Translations under genes and position numbers: made by a program | Notes under the pieces: model-generated | Told to the model about the DNA's origin: nothing | The model's database searches: none | Seen by the model: only the letters and a program-made list of their open reading frames with translations | Shown here: positions 25,379 through 33,929 of the stretch, one piece after another | Layout of the letters: every line of letters begins with the position of its first letter | Numbering within the stretch: the stretch's first letter is position 1 | Assembly (NCBI RefSeq): GCF_003595215.1 | Contig: NZ_QYZP01000002.1 | Coordinates: 682,001-746,000 of the forward strand | Direction: 5' to 3' | DNA length: 64,000 bases | From: Nesterenkonia natronophila | Lineage (GTDB): Bacteria; Actinomycetota; Actinomycetes; Actinomycetales; Micrococcaceae

Positions 25379-27178
25379 GTGGCACATCTACTTGGCGCTG
25401 AGGCTCTGCATATTGAGTATCCGACGCACACTGTCTTCGACTCCATCACCCTTGGGGTGAACGAGGGTGACCGGATCGGCATCGTGGGCAGCAACGGGGG
25501 TGGTAAGTCCACGCTGCTGGGCATGCTCTCGGGCAGTGTGGAGCCAGATTCCGGCCGGGTGACTCGCCGCAATGGGGTGCGGTTCGGAGTGTTGGATCAG
25601 TCCGATGATCTGCGGCCGGCCGAGACGGTGGGATATTCCATCGTCGGAGATCAGGCCGACCACGAGTGGGCCTCAGACGCCAAAATCAGAGAAGTCATCG
25701 CCGGATTGGTCGCCGATCTTCCCTGGGACGCCACGGTCAGCTCGCTCAGTGGGGGCCAGCGGAGGCGTGTGGCGCTGGCCAAGCTTCTGGTCGGCGACTG
25801 GGACCTGATAGCCCTGGATGAGCCCACCAACCATTTGGATTTGGAAGGTATCGCCTGGCTGGCGGGTCACCTGAAACGCCGATGGCCCAAGACGTCCGGA
25901 GGGCTGCTCGTCATCACCCACGATCGATGGTTTCTCGATGAGGTATGCACCACCACCTGGGAAGTCCACGACGGTACCGTCGAGCCTTTTGACGGCGGAT
26001 ATGCGGCATATATCCTGCAGCGGGTCGAGCGAGACCGACAGCAAGCCGCGGTTGAAGCGAAGCGGCAGAATTTGATGCGCAAAGAACTCGCATGGCTGCG
26101 CAGGGGCGCTCCCGCGCGCACGTCGAAGCCGAAGTTTCGAATCGACGCCGCCAACCAGCTCATCAGCGACGTTCCCCCGCCGCGGGACAGCATTGAGCTG
26201 AAGAAAATGGCAACGGCTCGGTTGGGCAAAGACGTGGTGGACCTGTTGGGCGTCTCTGTCTCGTACGGGGAGAAGCCAGTACTGAAAGACCTCACCTGGC
26301 GGATTGGGCCCGGCGAACGCACGGGTATCCTCGGCCCAAATGGTGCAGGGAAATCCACGCTGCTGGGGCTCATCGCCGGCACTGTGGAGCCCAGCGCGGG
26401 ACACGTCAAGCGCGGCAAGACCGTTGAGATCGGGGTGCTGGACCAGCAGTTCTCACAGTTGGCAGAGATCGAGGGTGACCGCGTTCGCGAAGTGCTGGCA
26501 AGGGAGAAGACTGAAGTCACTGTAGAAGGTAAGGATCTCACTCCTGCCCAGCTTCTTGAGCGGCTGGGCTTCTCCAGGGCCCATTTGTCCTCCCGCGTCG
26601 GTGATCTCTCCGGCGGCCAGCGGCGTCGCCTGCAGCTTCTCCTGGTGCTCCTCAGCGAACCCAATGTGATGATCCTCGACGAGCCGACCAACGATGTCGA
26701 CCTGGACATGCTTGCCGCTATCGAAGACCTCCTGGACTCGTGGCCCGCCACACTCCTGGTGGTCTCGCATGATAGATACCTTTTGGAACGCGTCACAGAT
26801 CAGCAGTACGCCCTCCTCGACGGCACTTTCCGCCACGTGCCCGGAGGGGTGGACGAGTACCTCAAGCTTCGGGAGCAGCTAAACACCACAGGCTCTAGCC
26901 CCCAGCGTGCCCCTGCCGCCGGTGTCTCCTCCCAAGAGGAGGAAGCTTCCCCGATCTCCGGTGCTGAGCGCCGTGCCGCACAGAAGGAGGCGTCCTCCAT
27001 CGAGCGGAAGTTGGACAAGCTCACCGAGCAGGTCCGCACTCTGGACTCTCGGCTTGCCGCACACGATCAGAGCGACTTCGAAGGTTTAGGAGAGATGACA
27101 GGCCAGCGCCAGCAGATTGCCGCTGAAGTCGAGGAGCTGGAGGAGCGCTGGCTGGAGCTCACTGAAGTCACTGGCTGA
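25379..27178 (+). CDS. ABC-F family ATP-binding protein
   Basis: A soluble twin-ABC protein of 599 residues with no membrane domain. ABC1 has Walker A GSNGGGKST (about 37-45), signature LSGGQRRR and LDEPTNHLD. ABC2 has GPNGAGKST (about 318), LSGGQRRR and LDEPTNDVD. A P-site tRNA-type linker lies between them, and the C-terminal tail (about 540-599) is a charged coiled coil, as in Uup-like proteins. ABC-F proteins act on ribosomes, or in Uup's case also on DNA intermediates. The GTG start lies 6 bases after TACCCT, suggesting leaderless translation. Confidence 0.9.
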   Translation: MAHLLGAEALHIEYPTHTVFDSITLGVNEGDRIGIVGSNGGGKSTLLGMLSGSVEPDSGRVTRRNGVRFGVLDQSDDLRPAETVGYSIVGDQADHEWASDAKIREVIAGLVADLPWDATVSSLSGGQRRRVALAKLLVGDWDLIALDEPTNHLDLEGIAWLAGHLKRRWPKTSGGLLVITHDRWFLDEVCTTTWEVHDGTVEPFDGGYAAYILQRVERDRQQAAVEAKRQNLMRKELAWLRRGAPARTSKPKFRIDAANQLISDVPPPRDSIELKKMATARLGKDVVDLLGVSVSYGEKPVLKDLTWRIGPGERTGILGPNGAGKSTLLGLIAGTVEPSAGHVKRGKTVEIGVLDQQFSQLAEIEGDRVREVLAREKTEVTVEGKDLTPAQLLERLGFSRAHLSSRVGDLSGGQRRRLQLLLVLLSEPNVMILDEPTNDVDLDMLAAIEDLLDSWPATLLVVSHDRYLLERVTDQQYALLDGTFRHVPGGVDEYLKLREQLNTTGSSPQRAPAAGVSSQEEEASPISGAERRAAQKEASSIERKLDKLTEQVRTLDSRLAAHDQSDFEGLGEMTGQRQQIAAEVEELEERWLELTEVTG

Positions 27179-27225
27179 TATCGTGCACGCGGGGGAGCAC
27201 CCGATACTAAGAGGAGACAAAGCCA

Positions 27226-27321
27226 ATGAAGGTCACACCTGCTACGCGATTCGTAGCGCTGCTCATGGTGGCCCTGCTGATCCTCAGCATAGGAGCTGGA
27301 GCGTTCTCAACCTTTACCTAG
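27226..27321 (+). CDS. 31-residue single-pass membrane peptide
   Basis: A short frame with a strong GAGGAG at 27211-27216, 9 bases before the ATG. It encodes a basic N terminus (MKVTPATR) followed by a hydrophobic helix (FVALLMVALLILSIGAGAF) and the end STFT. Possible -10 GATACT is at 27203-27208. The combination of a good ribosome-binding site and a clear membrane segment supports a real gene, placed between the ABC-F ATPase and the HTH regulator. The function is unknown; small membrane peptides often modulate a larger membrane protein. Confidence 0.6.
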   Translation: MKVTPATRFVALLMVALLILSIGAGAFSTFT

Positions 27322-27390
27322 CCTGGCTCGTCTCAGGCAATAGGGGACAGGCGCCTGGTGTGCCATCTCAGCCTGCTGTCCGTGTCGTAA

Positions 27391-27408
27391 TGTTTACTGA
27401 AGCAAACA
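27391..27408. promoter_or_regulatory. Inverted repeat overlapping the HTH gene promoter
   Basis: TGTTTAC-TGAA-GCAAACA is a 7-bp dyad with one mismatch. It overlaps the end of the -10 TAATGT (27388-27393) and the expected start of transcription of the HTH gene at 27433. It is a likely operator, possibly for the HTH protein itself. Confidence 0.6.
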
Positions 27409-27432
27409 CGGAGAAGAGGAGAGGTGTGAGCC

Positions 27433-27963
27433 ATGAGCGACACGACCCGCACCAACCGGGAAGCCCAGCGCGCAACGTACGGTGAACCGTTGAACGAGAC
27501 ATTCGATCGCATACGACAAACCTTCGAGCTCACCCAAGCAAGCCTGGCATCCATCCTGGGCCTCTCGGCTCCCATGCTCTCGCAGCTGAACAGTGCACAA
27601 AGAGTAAAGATCGGAAACCCCGCCGTGCTGTCCCGAGTGCATCAGCTCAACGAGTTGGTCGATCAACTCGCTTTCGGACAGATCCGCAGCGAAGAAGTTC
27701 CCACCCGACTGGAGCAGATCAGAAGCGCTAAGGGATCCTTGGGGCGCAGAATTCCGCCGGTGGCCGAGCAGACTTCCGATGAGGCTGTTGTGACGGGTGT
27801 GCGCAGCCTCCTTCGAGCTGTCGCCTCCGAGGCCGAGCTTCGTGGCGCGGCCGAGCTGCTTGAAGCGTCCCACCCAAAGCTGGCAGAGTTGGTGCGGCTT
27901 TACGGCACTGGATCCGCCCAAGAATCAGTTGACCACTTCGTTGAGCACAAAGTCATGTTCTGA
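27433..27963 (+). CDS. XRE-like helix-turn-helix DNA-binding protein
   Basis: A 176-residue protein with an N-terminal helix-turn-helix of the Cro/XRE kind: FDRIRQTFELTQASLASILGLSAPMLSQLNSAQR, where the recognition helix is SAPMLSQL. The rest is helical, with leucine-rich C-terminal helices (LLRAVASEAELRGAAELLEAS) likely to mediate dimerisation or ligand sensing. AGGAGAGG lies 8 bases upstream of the ATG. An inverted repeat lies over the promoter, so autoregulation is likely. The regulon is unknown; the next genes are tRNA-Gln and glmU. Confidence 0.8.
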   Translation: MSDTTRTNREAQRATYGEPLNETFDRIRQTFELTQASLASILGLSAPMLSQLNSAQRVKIGNPAVLSRVHQLNELVDQLAFGQIRSEEVPTRLEQIRSAKGSLGRRIPPVAEQTSDEAVVTGVRSLLRAVASEAELRGAAELLEASHPKLAELVRLYGTGSAQESVDHFVEHKVMF

Positions 27964-28011
27964 GATTCTCGCGCAGACCGGTACCATGTAATGCGCGCCG
28001 CGAGCGCTCCA

Positions 28012-28082
28012 TCCGCCATGGTGTAAAGGCAGCACACCGGTTTTTGGTACCGATAGTCTAGGTTCGAGTCCTAGTGGCGGAG
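28012..28082 (+). tRNA. tRNA-Gln (anticodon UUG)
   Basis: A full cloverleaf can be drawn: acceptor arms TCCGCCA and TGGCGGA (7 bp), D arm GTGT/GCAC, anticodon stem CCGGT/ACCGA with loop TTTTGGT giving anticodon TTG, and T arm CTAGG/CCTAG around TTCGAGT. Discriminator base is G, and no CCA is encoded. The outermost anticodon-stem pair is a C-A mismatch. It lies just before glmU, as in mycobacteria. Confidence 0.95.
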
Positions 28083-28113
28083 CTCGATGACAAATGATTG
28101 CAGGAGTTTCCAC

Positions 28114-29607
28114 GTGCCAGACACCGATGTCCGTCCCACAGCCGTCATTGTGCTGGCCGCCGGCGCCGGGACGCGGATGAAGTCACGCACCCCGAAGATC
28201 CTCCACTCCCTGGGCGGGCGCTCCATGATCGAGCACTCGCTGTCTGCAGCCCGGGCACTGGACCCGCAGCACCTTATCGCTGTGGTCCGTCACCAGCGTG
28301 AGAAAGTCACAGCACACATCACTGCGCATGATCCGAGTGTCCTCCTGGCCGACCAGGATGATGTTCCAGGCACCGGCCGGGCCGTAGAATGCGCGCTCGA
28401 GGCGCTGGCAGCCCAGGGGACAGCCGCGGAGTCGGGGACCGTGGTGGTCACCTACGGCGATGTCCCCCTGCTCACACCCGAGCTGCTGAGCGAGTTGGTC
28501 GCTGAGCATCAGGCCACCGGAAGCGCGGTCACCGTCCTCACTACTGAATTGGACGACCCCAGCGGCTACGGCAGAGTACTCCGATCCGGGGACGAAGTGG
28601 TCGGCATCGTCGAGCAGAAAGACGCAGATGAGTCTCAGCGTCTGGTGCGGGAGATCAACTCCGGTATCTACGCTTTCGAAGCCGCGGCGCTGACTGAGGC
28701 GCTCAAGAAAGTCTCCACAGATAATGCTCAGGGTGAGAAATATCTCACCGACGTGCTGTCCATCGCCAGGGCATCAGGGCGGCGGGTCTCCGCCTTGGTG
28801 ACCCAAGACCGCTGGCAGGTCGAAGGCGCCAATGATCGTGTGCAGCTCCAAGCGCTCGGTGCTGAGCTCAACAGGCGCACGATCTTGACCGCCATGCGCG
28901 CAGGCACAACAGTCATCGACCCCGCGACCACCTGGGTTGACTCCACCGTCACCCTCGGTGAGGACACCACGCTGCTGCCCGGCACACAGCTGCACGGGAG
29001 CACGCAGATCTCTCGGGATGCAGTGATAGGACCGGACTCGACGCTGCGCGATGTGACAGTGGGTGAAGGGGCGCAGATCACACGCACCCACGCAACGGGG
29101 GCAACGATCGGCTCCGGCAGCGTCGTCGGTCCCTTCAGCTACCTGCGGCCGGGCACCGTCCTCGGGGAGGACGGCAAGATTGGCGCTTTCTACGAGACCA
29201 AGAATGTGACCGTGGGTCGCGGGTCCAAACTCTCCCACCTGGGGTATGCCGGTGACGCCACGATCGGTGAGTACTCCAACATCGGATGCGGGAATATCAC
29301 CGCAAACTACGATGGGGAGAATAAGCACCGCACGGTGATCGGTTCACATGTGCGCACCAGTTCAAATACCGTGTTTGTCGCCCCGGTCGAGATCGGGGAT
29401 GGCGCCTACACCGGAGCCGGGGCCGTGGTGCGCAAGTATGTGCCCCCAGGGGCGCTTGCTCTGTCAGTCGCACCGCAGCGCAACGCAGATGGCTGGGTCC
29501 AGGCCAAGCGCCCCGGCTCTGCCGCCGCCGACGCCGCATCCGCCGCACAGGCGGCAGACCAGACACGGAACCACGAGGACGCCCCCACCGCCACGGACCG
29601 AAAGTAG
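28114..29607 (+). CDS. glmU: Bifunctional GlcNAc-1-phosphate uridyltransferase / glucosamine-1-phosphate acetyltransferase
   Basis: Makes UDP-GlcNAc for peptidoglycan and mycothiol synthesis. The 497-residue protein has the N-terminal nucleotidyltransferase motif LAAGAGTRMKS (residues 14-24) and a C-terminal left-handed beta helix of hexapeptide repeats with NIGCGNITANYDGENKHRT and the acetyltransferase segment AYTGAGAVV. A disordered Ala/Asp/Thr-rich tail of about 30 residues ends the protein. GTG 28114 is chosen because GGAG at 28103-28106 is 7 bases upstream; an ATG at 28087 lies in the same frame. prs follows after 12 bases. Confidence 0.95.
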   Translation: MPDTDVRPTAVIVLAAGAGTRMKSRTPKILHSLGGRSMIEHSLSAARALDPQHLIAVVRHQREKVTAHITAHDPSVLLADQDDVPGTGRAVECALEALAAQGTAAESGTVVVTYGDVPLLTPELLSELVAEHQATGSAVTVLTTELDDPSGYGRVLRSGDEVVGIVEQKDADESQRLVREINSGIYAFEAAALTEALKKVSTDNAQGEKYLTDVLSIARASGRRVSALVTQDRWQVEGANDRVQLQALGAELNRRTILTAMRAGTTVIDPATTWVDSTVTLGEDTTLLPGTQLHGSTQISRDAVIGPDSTLRDVTVGEGAQITRTHATGATIGSGSVVGPFSYLRPGTVLGEDGKIGAFYETKNVTVGRGSKLSHLGYAGDATIGEYSNIGCGNITANYDGENKHRTVIGSHVRTSSNTVFVAPVEIGDGAYTGAGAVVRKYVPPGALALSVAPQRNADGWVQAKRPGSAAADAASAAQAADQTRNHEDAPTATDRK

Positions 29608-29619
29608 GAACACCTGAGC

Positions 29620-30600
29620 ATGGACGAGATCAGGCAGAGCACTGAAAAGACGATGGTCATCGCTTCAGGGAGGGCGCATCCGGAGCTGGCCCAGGAAATC
29701 GTTCAGGAGTTGGGCACGGAACTGCTGCCGATGAGCGCCTATGACTTCGCAAACGGAGAGATCTACGTGCGCTCCTCCGACTCTGTCCGCGGCAAAGACG
29801 TCTTTCTGCTCCAGTCACACCCGGCGCCGCTGAACAATTGGCTCATGGAGCAGCTGCTCATGATCGATTCTATGAAGCGTGCCTCCGCGAAGCGGATTAC
29901 GGTGGTCTCTCCATTCTATCCGTATTCTCGTCAGGACAAGAAGGGCCGCGGCCGCGAGCCTATCTCCGCTCGCCTGGTCGCTGACCTGTACAAAGCCTCA
30001 GGTGCCGACCGCATTATGAGCGTGGACCTGCACACCGACCAGATCCAGGGATTCTTCGACGGGCCGGTCGACCACCTCTTCGGCATCCCGCTGCTCGCCG
30101 ATTACATAGTGGACCAGGTCGCAGGCGAGGACGTCACCGTAGTTTCTCCGGATACCGGTCGCGTACGAGTTGCTGAGCGGTGGGCGGACCGGCTGGGCGG
30201 TGTGCCGCTTGCATTCGTGCACAAGACTCGTGATCTCACGCAGCCCAACCGGGCGGAGTCCAAACAGGTGGTGGGCGAGATTGAGGGCCGGACCTGTGTG
30301 CTGATAGATGACATGATTGACACCGGGGGCACGATCGCCGGGGCAGTGTCCATTCTCAAAGAGGCTGGAGCCAAGAGCGTCATCATCGCCGCGACGCATG
30401 CGATCCTGACCGCACCTGCCACCGAGAGGCTCTCCAACTGTGGGGCACGCGAAGTGGTGGTGACCAACACACTGCCCATTCCGGTGGAGAAGCGCTTTGA
30501 GCAGCTGACCGTGCTGTCTATTGCCCCGATTCTTGCTCGGGCGATCAAGGAAGTCTTCACCGATGGTTCCGTCACCACGCTCTTCGACGGTGAGGCCTAG
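29620..30600 (+). CDS. prs: Ribose-phosphate pyrophosphokinase
   Basis: Makes phosphoribosyl pyrophosphate from ribose-5-phosphate and ATP, for nucleotides, His, Trp and cell-wall arabinan precursors. The 326-residue protein has ANGEIYVR, FYPYSRQDKKGRGREPISARLVADL with the flexible catalytic loop, SVDLHTDQIQGFFD, and the PRPP-binding loop VLIDDMIDTGGTI. It follows glmU after 12 bases, an arrangement also found in mycobacteria, and both supply nucleotide-sugar metabolism. A hairpin lies 36 bases after the stop. Confidence 0.97.
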   Translation: MDEIRQSTEKTMVIASGRAHPELAQEIVQELGTELLPMSAYDFANGEIYVRSSDSVRGKDVFLLQSHPAPLNNWLMEQLLMIDSMKRASAKRITVVSPFYPYSRQDKKGRGREPISARLVADLYKASGADRIMSVDLHTDQIQGFFDGPVDHLFGIPLLADYIVDQVAGEDVTVVSPDTGRVRVAERWADRLGGVPLAFVHKTRDLTQPNRAESKQVVGEIEGRTCVLIDDMIDTGGTIAGAVSILKEAGAKSVIIAATHAILTAPATERLSNCGAREVVVTNTLPIPVEKRFEQLTVLSIAPILARAIKEVFTDGSVTTLFDGEA

Positions 30601-30635
30601 GCCGTAAGAGGGCCCGGGCCGCGGAGCAGGGGTGC

Positions 30636-30665
30636 GCAGCAGCTGGAAGCTTTTCGAGCTCCTGC
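30636..30665 (+). terminator. Candidate hairpin after prs
   Basis: Arms GCAGCAGCT (30636-30644) and AGCTCCTGC (30657-30665) form 9 positions with one C-C mismatch around a 12-base loop. There is no T tract. It lies just before the rplY promoter. Confidence 0.35.
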
Positions 30666-30680
30666 ATGAGATTGAACGTG

Positions 30681-30841
30681 TATAGTGGTGGGCTGTGCCC
30701 AGGCGAGGGTGCCGGCTTCTCTGAGATGTCAGCACCGTGATCGACGGGGTGAGTTTCTTCTGACGAATGCTCAAGGCGTCGTCGTACTCTCTCCTTCAGT
30801 TCAGCCTGGCGATAACGTTCACAACTGTTGAAGGATTTCCG
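30681..30841 (+). promoter_or_regulatory. rplY promoter and long 5' leader
   Basis: A TATAGT -10 at 30681-30686 would start transcription near 30693, giving a leader of about 150 bases before the rplY ATG at 30842. The leader contains GGTGC (30708-30712) and GCACC (30732-30736), which can pair. An in-frame ATG at 30767 lies within the leader but has no conserved sequence after it. Most other promoters in this window have little or no leader, so this one is unusual. Confidence 0.45.
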
Positions 30842-31480
30842 ATGGCTGACAAGATTCATATCTCCGCCGAAGTGCGCACCGAATTCGGCAAGGGCGCAGC
30901 TCGTCGCGCTCGCCGTGCCGACCAGATTCCCGCTGTGATTTATGGCCACGGCGACGATCCGCGCCACGTGGTGCTGCCCGGTCACGAGACCGCGCTTGCA
31001 GTGCGAAACCCCAACGCGCTCATTACCCTGAACATTGAGGGTGATGAGGAGATGGTGGTGCCCAAAGACATTCAGCGTGACCCCATCAAGCCTTTCATTG
31101 TGCACATGGATCTGCTGGCTGTGCGTAAGGGTGAGAAGATCGTCGTTGACGTCCCCGTCGAAGTGATCGGCGAGCCCGCAGACGGCTTCGAGTACATGCT
31201 TGACCAGCCCACCGTGCCGGTCGAGGCCGATGCGCTGAATCTGCCTGACTCCGTCAGCATCGACATCACCGACCGTGACGAAAACGCACTGCCTGATGCT
31301 CTGGTGCTGCCTGAGGGCACCGAGCTCGCCCTGGCCGACCTCGAGTCCCAGATCGTCTCCATCTACGAGCCGCAGGAGCAGCCGCTGGAAGATGAGGATG
31401 CTGAGGGCGAAGAAGGTGAGGAGTCCGCTGAAGGTGAAGGCGCCGAGTCCGAGGACGCTGCAGGCGAAGACTCCGAGTGA
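30842..31480 (+). CDS. rplY: 50S ribosomal protein L25 (general stress protein Ctc form)
   Basis: Binds 5S rRNA in the large subunit. The 212-residue protein has the L25 N-terminal domain (VRTEFGKGAARRARRADQIPAVIYGHGDDPRHV) and the TL5-type C-terminal domain (VDVPVEVIGEPADGFEYMLDQPTVPVEADALNLP), then a Glu/Asp-rich acidic tail of about 35 residues, common in actinobacteria. AAGGA lies before the ATG at 30842. It is followed by pth after a short gap. Confidence 0.95.
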   Translation: MADKIHISAEVRTEFGKGAARRARRADQIPAVIYGHGDDPRHVVLPGHETALAVRNPNALITLNIEGDEEMVVPKDIQRDPIKPFIVHMDLLAVRKGEKIVVDVPVEVIGEPADGFEYMLDQPTVPVEADALNLPDSVSIDITDRDENALPDALVLPEGTELALADLESQIVSIYEPQEQPLEDEDAEGEEGEESAEGEGAESEDAAGEDSE

Positions 31481-31513
31481 TCCGCCGGACCTGTTGTGCC
31501 TTAACCTGTGACT

Positions 31514-32092
31514 ATGGCAGATAACACGTGGTTGGTAGCGGGCCTGGGAAACCCCGGGACCCGCTACCAGGGCACCCGGCACAATATTGGCCAAGTCGTA
31601 CTCGACGAGCTCCTGGAGCGCATGGGCGCACGCTACACGCGCACCAAAGTTGGGGCGAAAGCGGTGGGGGCGCGTCTCGGAGACGGCGGACCTAAGGTGG
31701 TCTTCGCCATCTCCGAAGGGTATATGAATGTCTCCGGACGCCCCATCCGAAAAGTCATGGACTATTTCTCCGTCCCCCCGCAGCAGCTTGTGGTGGTCCA
31801 TGACGAGCTCGACCTGGACTTCGGACGGTTGAAACTCAAACGCGGAGGCTCCGAGGGCGGACACAACGGCCTGAAGTCCATCACTGAGCACCTCGGCGGC
31901 GACCGTGAGTACATCCGGCTTCGCGTGGGGATCGGCCGACCTCCTGGGCGGATGGACTCAGCAGCCTACGTCCTTCAGAACTATTCGGCACAGGAGATGA
32001 AAGAACTCCCAGAAGTGGTCGGGCGCGCCGCCGACGCGGTGGAGTCAGTGCTGCTTGAAGGCCTCGCGCCTGCGCAGAACAAGTTTCACTGA
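31514..32092 (+). CDS. pth: Peptidyl-tRNA hydrolase
   Basis: Releases tRNA from peptidyl-tRNA that dissociates from ribosomes. The 192-residue protein has GLGNPGTRYQGTRHNIG with catalytic His23, GYMNVSG, and VVHDELDLDFGRLKLKRGGSEGGHNGLKSI. The ATG at 31514 lies 6 bases after TAACCT (31502-31507), so it can be made from its own leaderless message as well as from read-through from rplY. The GTG at 31508 would begin directly at the -10 and is rejected. Confidence 0.96.
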   Translation: MADNTWLVAGLGNPGTRYQGTRHNIGQVVLDELLERMGARYTRTKVGAKAVGARLGDGGPKVVFAISEGYMNVSGRPIRKVMDYFSVPPQQLVVVHDELDLDFGRLKLKRGGSEGGHNGLKSITEHLGGDREYIRLRVGIGRPPGRMDSAAYVLQNYSAQEMKELPEVVGRAADAVESVLLEGLAPAQNKFH

Positions 32093-32125
32093 GTTTTTCA
32101 GCCGTTTCTCAGCCCCGCGCGCGAA

Positions 32126-32629
32126 TCAGCGTTGGGACTCGATGAACTTACTCACTTCCTTGGCCTGGAGCTCAACGAACTTGGCCATGTGCGGCTCGGC
32201 CTGAGCCTTCAGCTTCTTGCCCAGCAGTGGAATCTTGATATCCACGTCGCCGCGTACAGTGGCCAGCGTCTCGGTGCTGCTGCGCGCGTGCAGGTTCTGT
32301 GAAGCCACGCCCTTCACCGGGGCGTTGGCCACATTCACCACGGTGTCCGACCGGCGTGAGCCGCCGGCGTCCGGAGCGCCCCAGGTGTCGGTGATGTTGA
32401 CAGTGACGGTGCCCTTCACCACTTTGCGCGCCAGATCAGGAAGCTTGTCAGCACCCATGGCCTGAACCGAAGAAATCACCACACTGCCGTCATCAGACCT
32501 GGTTACCTCAAAGCTCTTGAGCTCGGAGCCGACTTGTGCAGCCAGGTGGGTGTGGAACGCCTCGGTGGCGTATGCCTCAACGATGTTCTCGACGGAGTGG
32601 GGGATCACTTTTTCAGCTTCGATGGCCAC
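32126..32629 (-). CDS. DUF2505 family protein
   Basis: A 167-residue actinobacterial protein with a START-like/SRPBCC plan, suggesting a hydrophobic ligand-binding cavity. It begins VAIEAEKVIPHSVENIVEAYATEAFHTHLA and has the DUF2505 segment TVNITDTWGAP, then GDVDIKIPLLGKKLKAQAEPHMAKFVELQAKEVSKF. The ligand is unknown. GTG start 32629 has AAGGAG 5 bases upstream. It is convergent with pth. Confidence 0.8.
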   Translation of the reverse strand: MAIEAEKVIPHSVENIVEAYATEAFHTHLAAQVGSELKSFEVTRSDDGSVVISSVQAMGADKLPDLARKVVKGTVTVNITDTWGAPDAGGSRRSDTVVNVANAPVKGVASQNLHARSSTETLATVRGDVDIKIPLLGKKLKAQAEPHMAKFVELQAKEVSKFIESQR

Positions 32630-32746
32630 GGTGGCTCCTTGGCTCTAGGGGTGCCTTCATTGCTCTGTCATCCTATCGGCACATTCCGGCACCTGCGCTG
32701 AGCGTCAAGGAGTCCCACCCCACCGGTACTGAGTAATATGTGAGTG

Positions 32747-33904
32747 GTGACCATCCTGAGTATCGTTCTGCTGATCAGTGGTTTTGTCCTCCTAGTTCTG
32801 GGGGGCGAAGCGTTGGTGCGCGGCGCGGCGTCGCTGGGCAAGACCGTGGGCCTTTCGTCGCTGATTATCGGCCTCACTATCGTGGCCTTCGCCACCTCCG
32901 CGCCCGAGCTGGCAGTAAGTGTAGGTGCGGCGCTCACAGGGTCACCTGGTCTGGCGGTGGGCAACGTAGTCGGATCCAATATCGCCAACATCCTGTTCGT
33001 CATGGGCCTCACCGCCGTTTTTGGCGCACTGCTGGTCAAGGTGCAACTCATCAAAGCCGACATCCCGATCATGATCGGGTTCTCAGTTCTGGCGTTTCTA
33101 CTGGCCTTCAACGGTGGTTTTTCCCTGCTGGACGGGGTGCTTCTGCTGAGCCTCCTGCTGGTCTACCTGGTCGGAACGATCTGGTATGCGCGCCGTCGGA
33201 AGACTCAGGGTGATGACCCGCAGCTCGGGGTGGAAGGGATTTTGGACCAAGGTGCCGGAAGATTGGCGTCCTCACTGCGGGCTACCAGACTTCGAGCCAC
33301 CACGGTGGACATCATCCTGATCAGCATCGGGGTGATCATGCTGGTGATCGGAGCGCAGTTCCTGGTCAGTTCAGCGACCACGATTGCGGCAGCCCTGGGA
33401 GTCAGCGACCTCATCATCGGTTTGACTGTTGTCGCCGTCGGCACCTCGCTGCCTGAGTTGGCGACTTCTGTCATCGCAGCGGTGCGGGGTGAACGCGATA
33501 TGGCCGTAGGCAACCTTGTAGGCTCCAATATTTTCAACGTCGGCGCGGTCCTGGGCCTCACCAGCATTGTGTCTCCCACTGGGATCGATGTGGATCCAGC
33601 AGCGGTGAACTTCGATCTGCCGGTCATGGTGGCAGTGGCACTGGTGCTGCTTCCCTTGGCATTCACCGGGCAGTCCATCGGCCGCTGGGAAGGATTTGTG
33701 CTGGCAGGTATGTACCTGGCGTATGTGACATACCTGGTGCTTGCTGCAGCGGACCATGACGCACTTGGTCCGTTCAGCGCTGCCATGTTCTGGTTCGTTG
33801 TGCCGGTGACCGCCCTGTGGGTGCTCACACTGGCTGCCTATGAGCTTGGCCTCCACATGCGCAAAAGGTCGGACCCTGAGCCTTCCAGTGCGCCGCCGCC
33901 CTGA
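32747..33904 (+). CDS. Calcium/sodium antiporter (CaCA superfamily, YrbG-like)
   Basis: A 385-residue membrane protein with about ten helices in two inverted repeats. Each repeat has the alpha motif: GLTIVAFATSAPELAVSVGAAL with GNVVGSNIANI, and GLTVVAVGTSLPELATSVIAAV with GNLVGSNIFNV. These Glu, Ser and Asn residues form the Ca2+ and Na+ sites. It probably exports calcium using sodium entry. GTG 32747 is 7 bases after TAATAT (32734-32739), suggesting leaderless translation; GTG 32744 is also in frame. Confidence 0.92.
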   Translation: MTILSIVLLISGFVLLVLGGEALVRGAASLGKTVGLSSLIIGLTIVAFATSAPELAVSVGAALTGSPGLAVGNVVGSNIANILFVMGLTAVFGALLVKVQLIKADIPIMIGFSVLAFLLAFNGGFSLLDGVLLLSLLLVYLVGTIWYARRRKTQGDDPQLGVEGILDQGAGRLASSLRATRLRATTVDIILISIGVIMLVIGAQFLVSSATTIAAALGVSDLIIGLTVVAVGTSLPELATSVIAAVRGERDMAVGNLVGSNIFNVGAVLGLTSIVSPTGIDVDPAAVNFDLPVMVAVALVLLPLAFTGQSIGRWEGFVLAGMYLAYVTYLVLAAADHDALGPFSAAMFWFVVPVTALWVLTLAAYELGLHMRKRSDPEPSSAPPP

Positions 33905-33929
33905 GGGCAGGACCACGTAGCATCTGTAC

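Noticed and set aside
30611..30620. GGCCCGGGCC palindrome after prs as an operator
   Set aside because: A short all-GC palindrome is expected by chance in such DNA, and it is not placed at a promoter element.
30572..31891. A 439-codon frame on the minus strand across rplY and pth
   Set aside because: It is antisense to two certain genes and its composition (many His, Gln, Leu) is the usual artefact of high-GC antisense frames.
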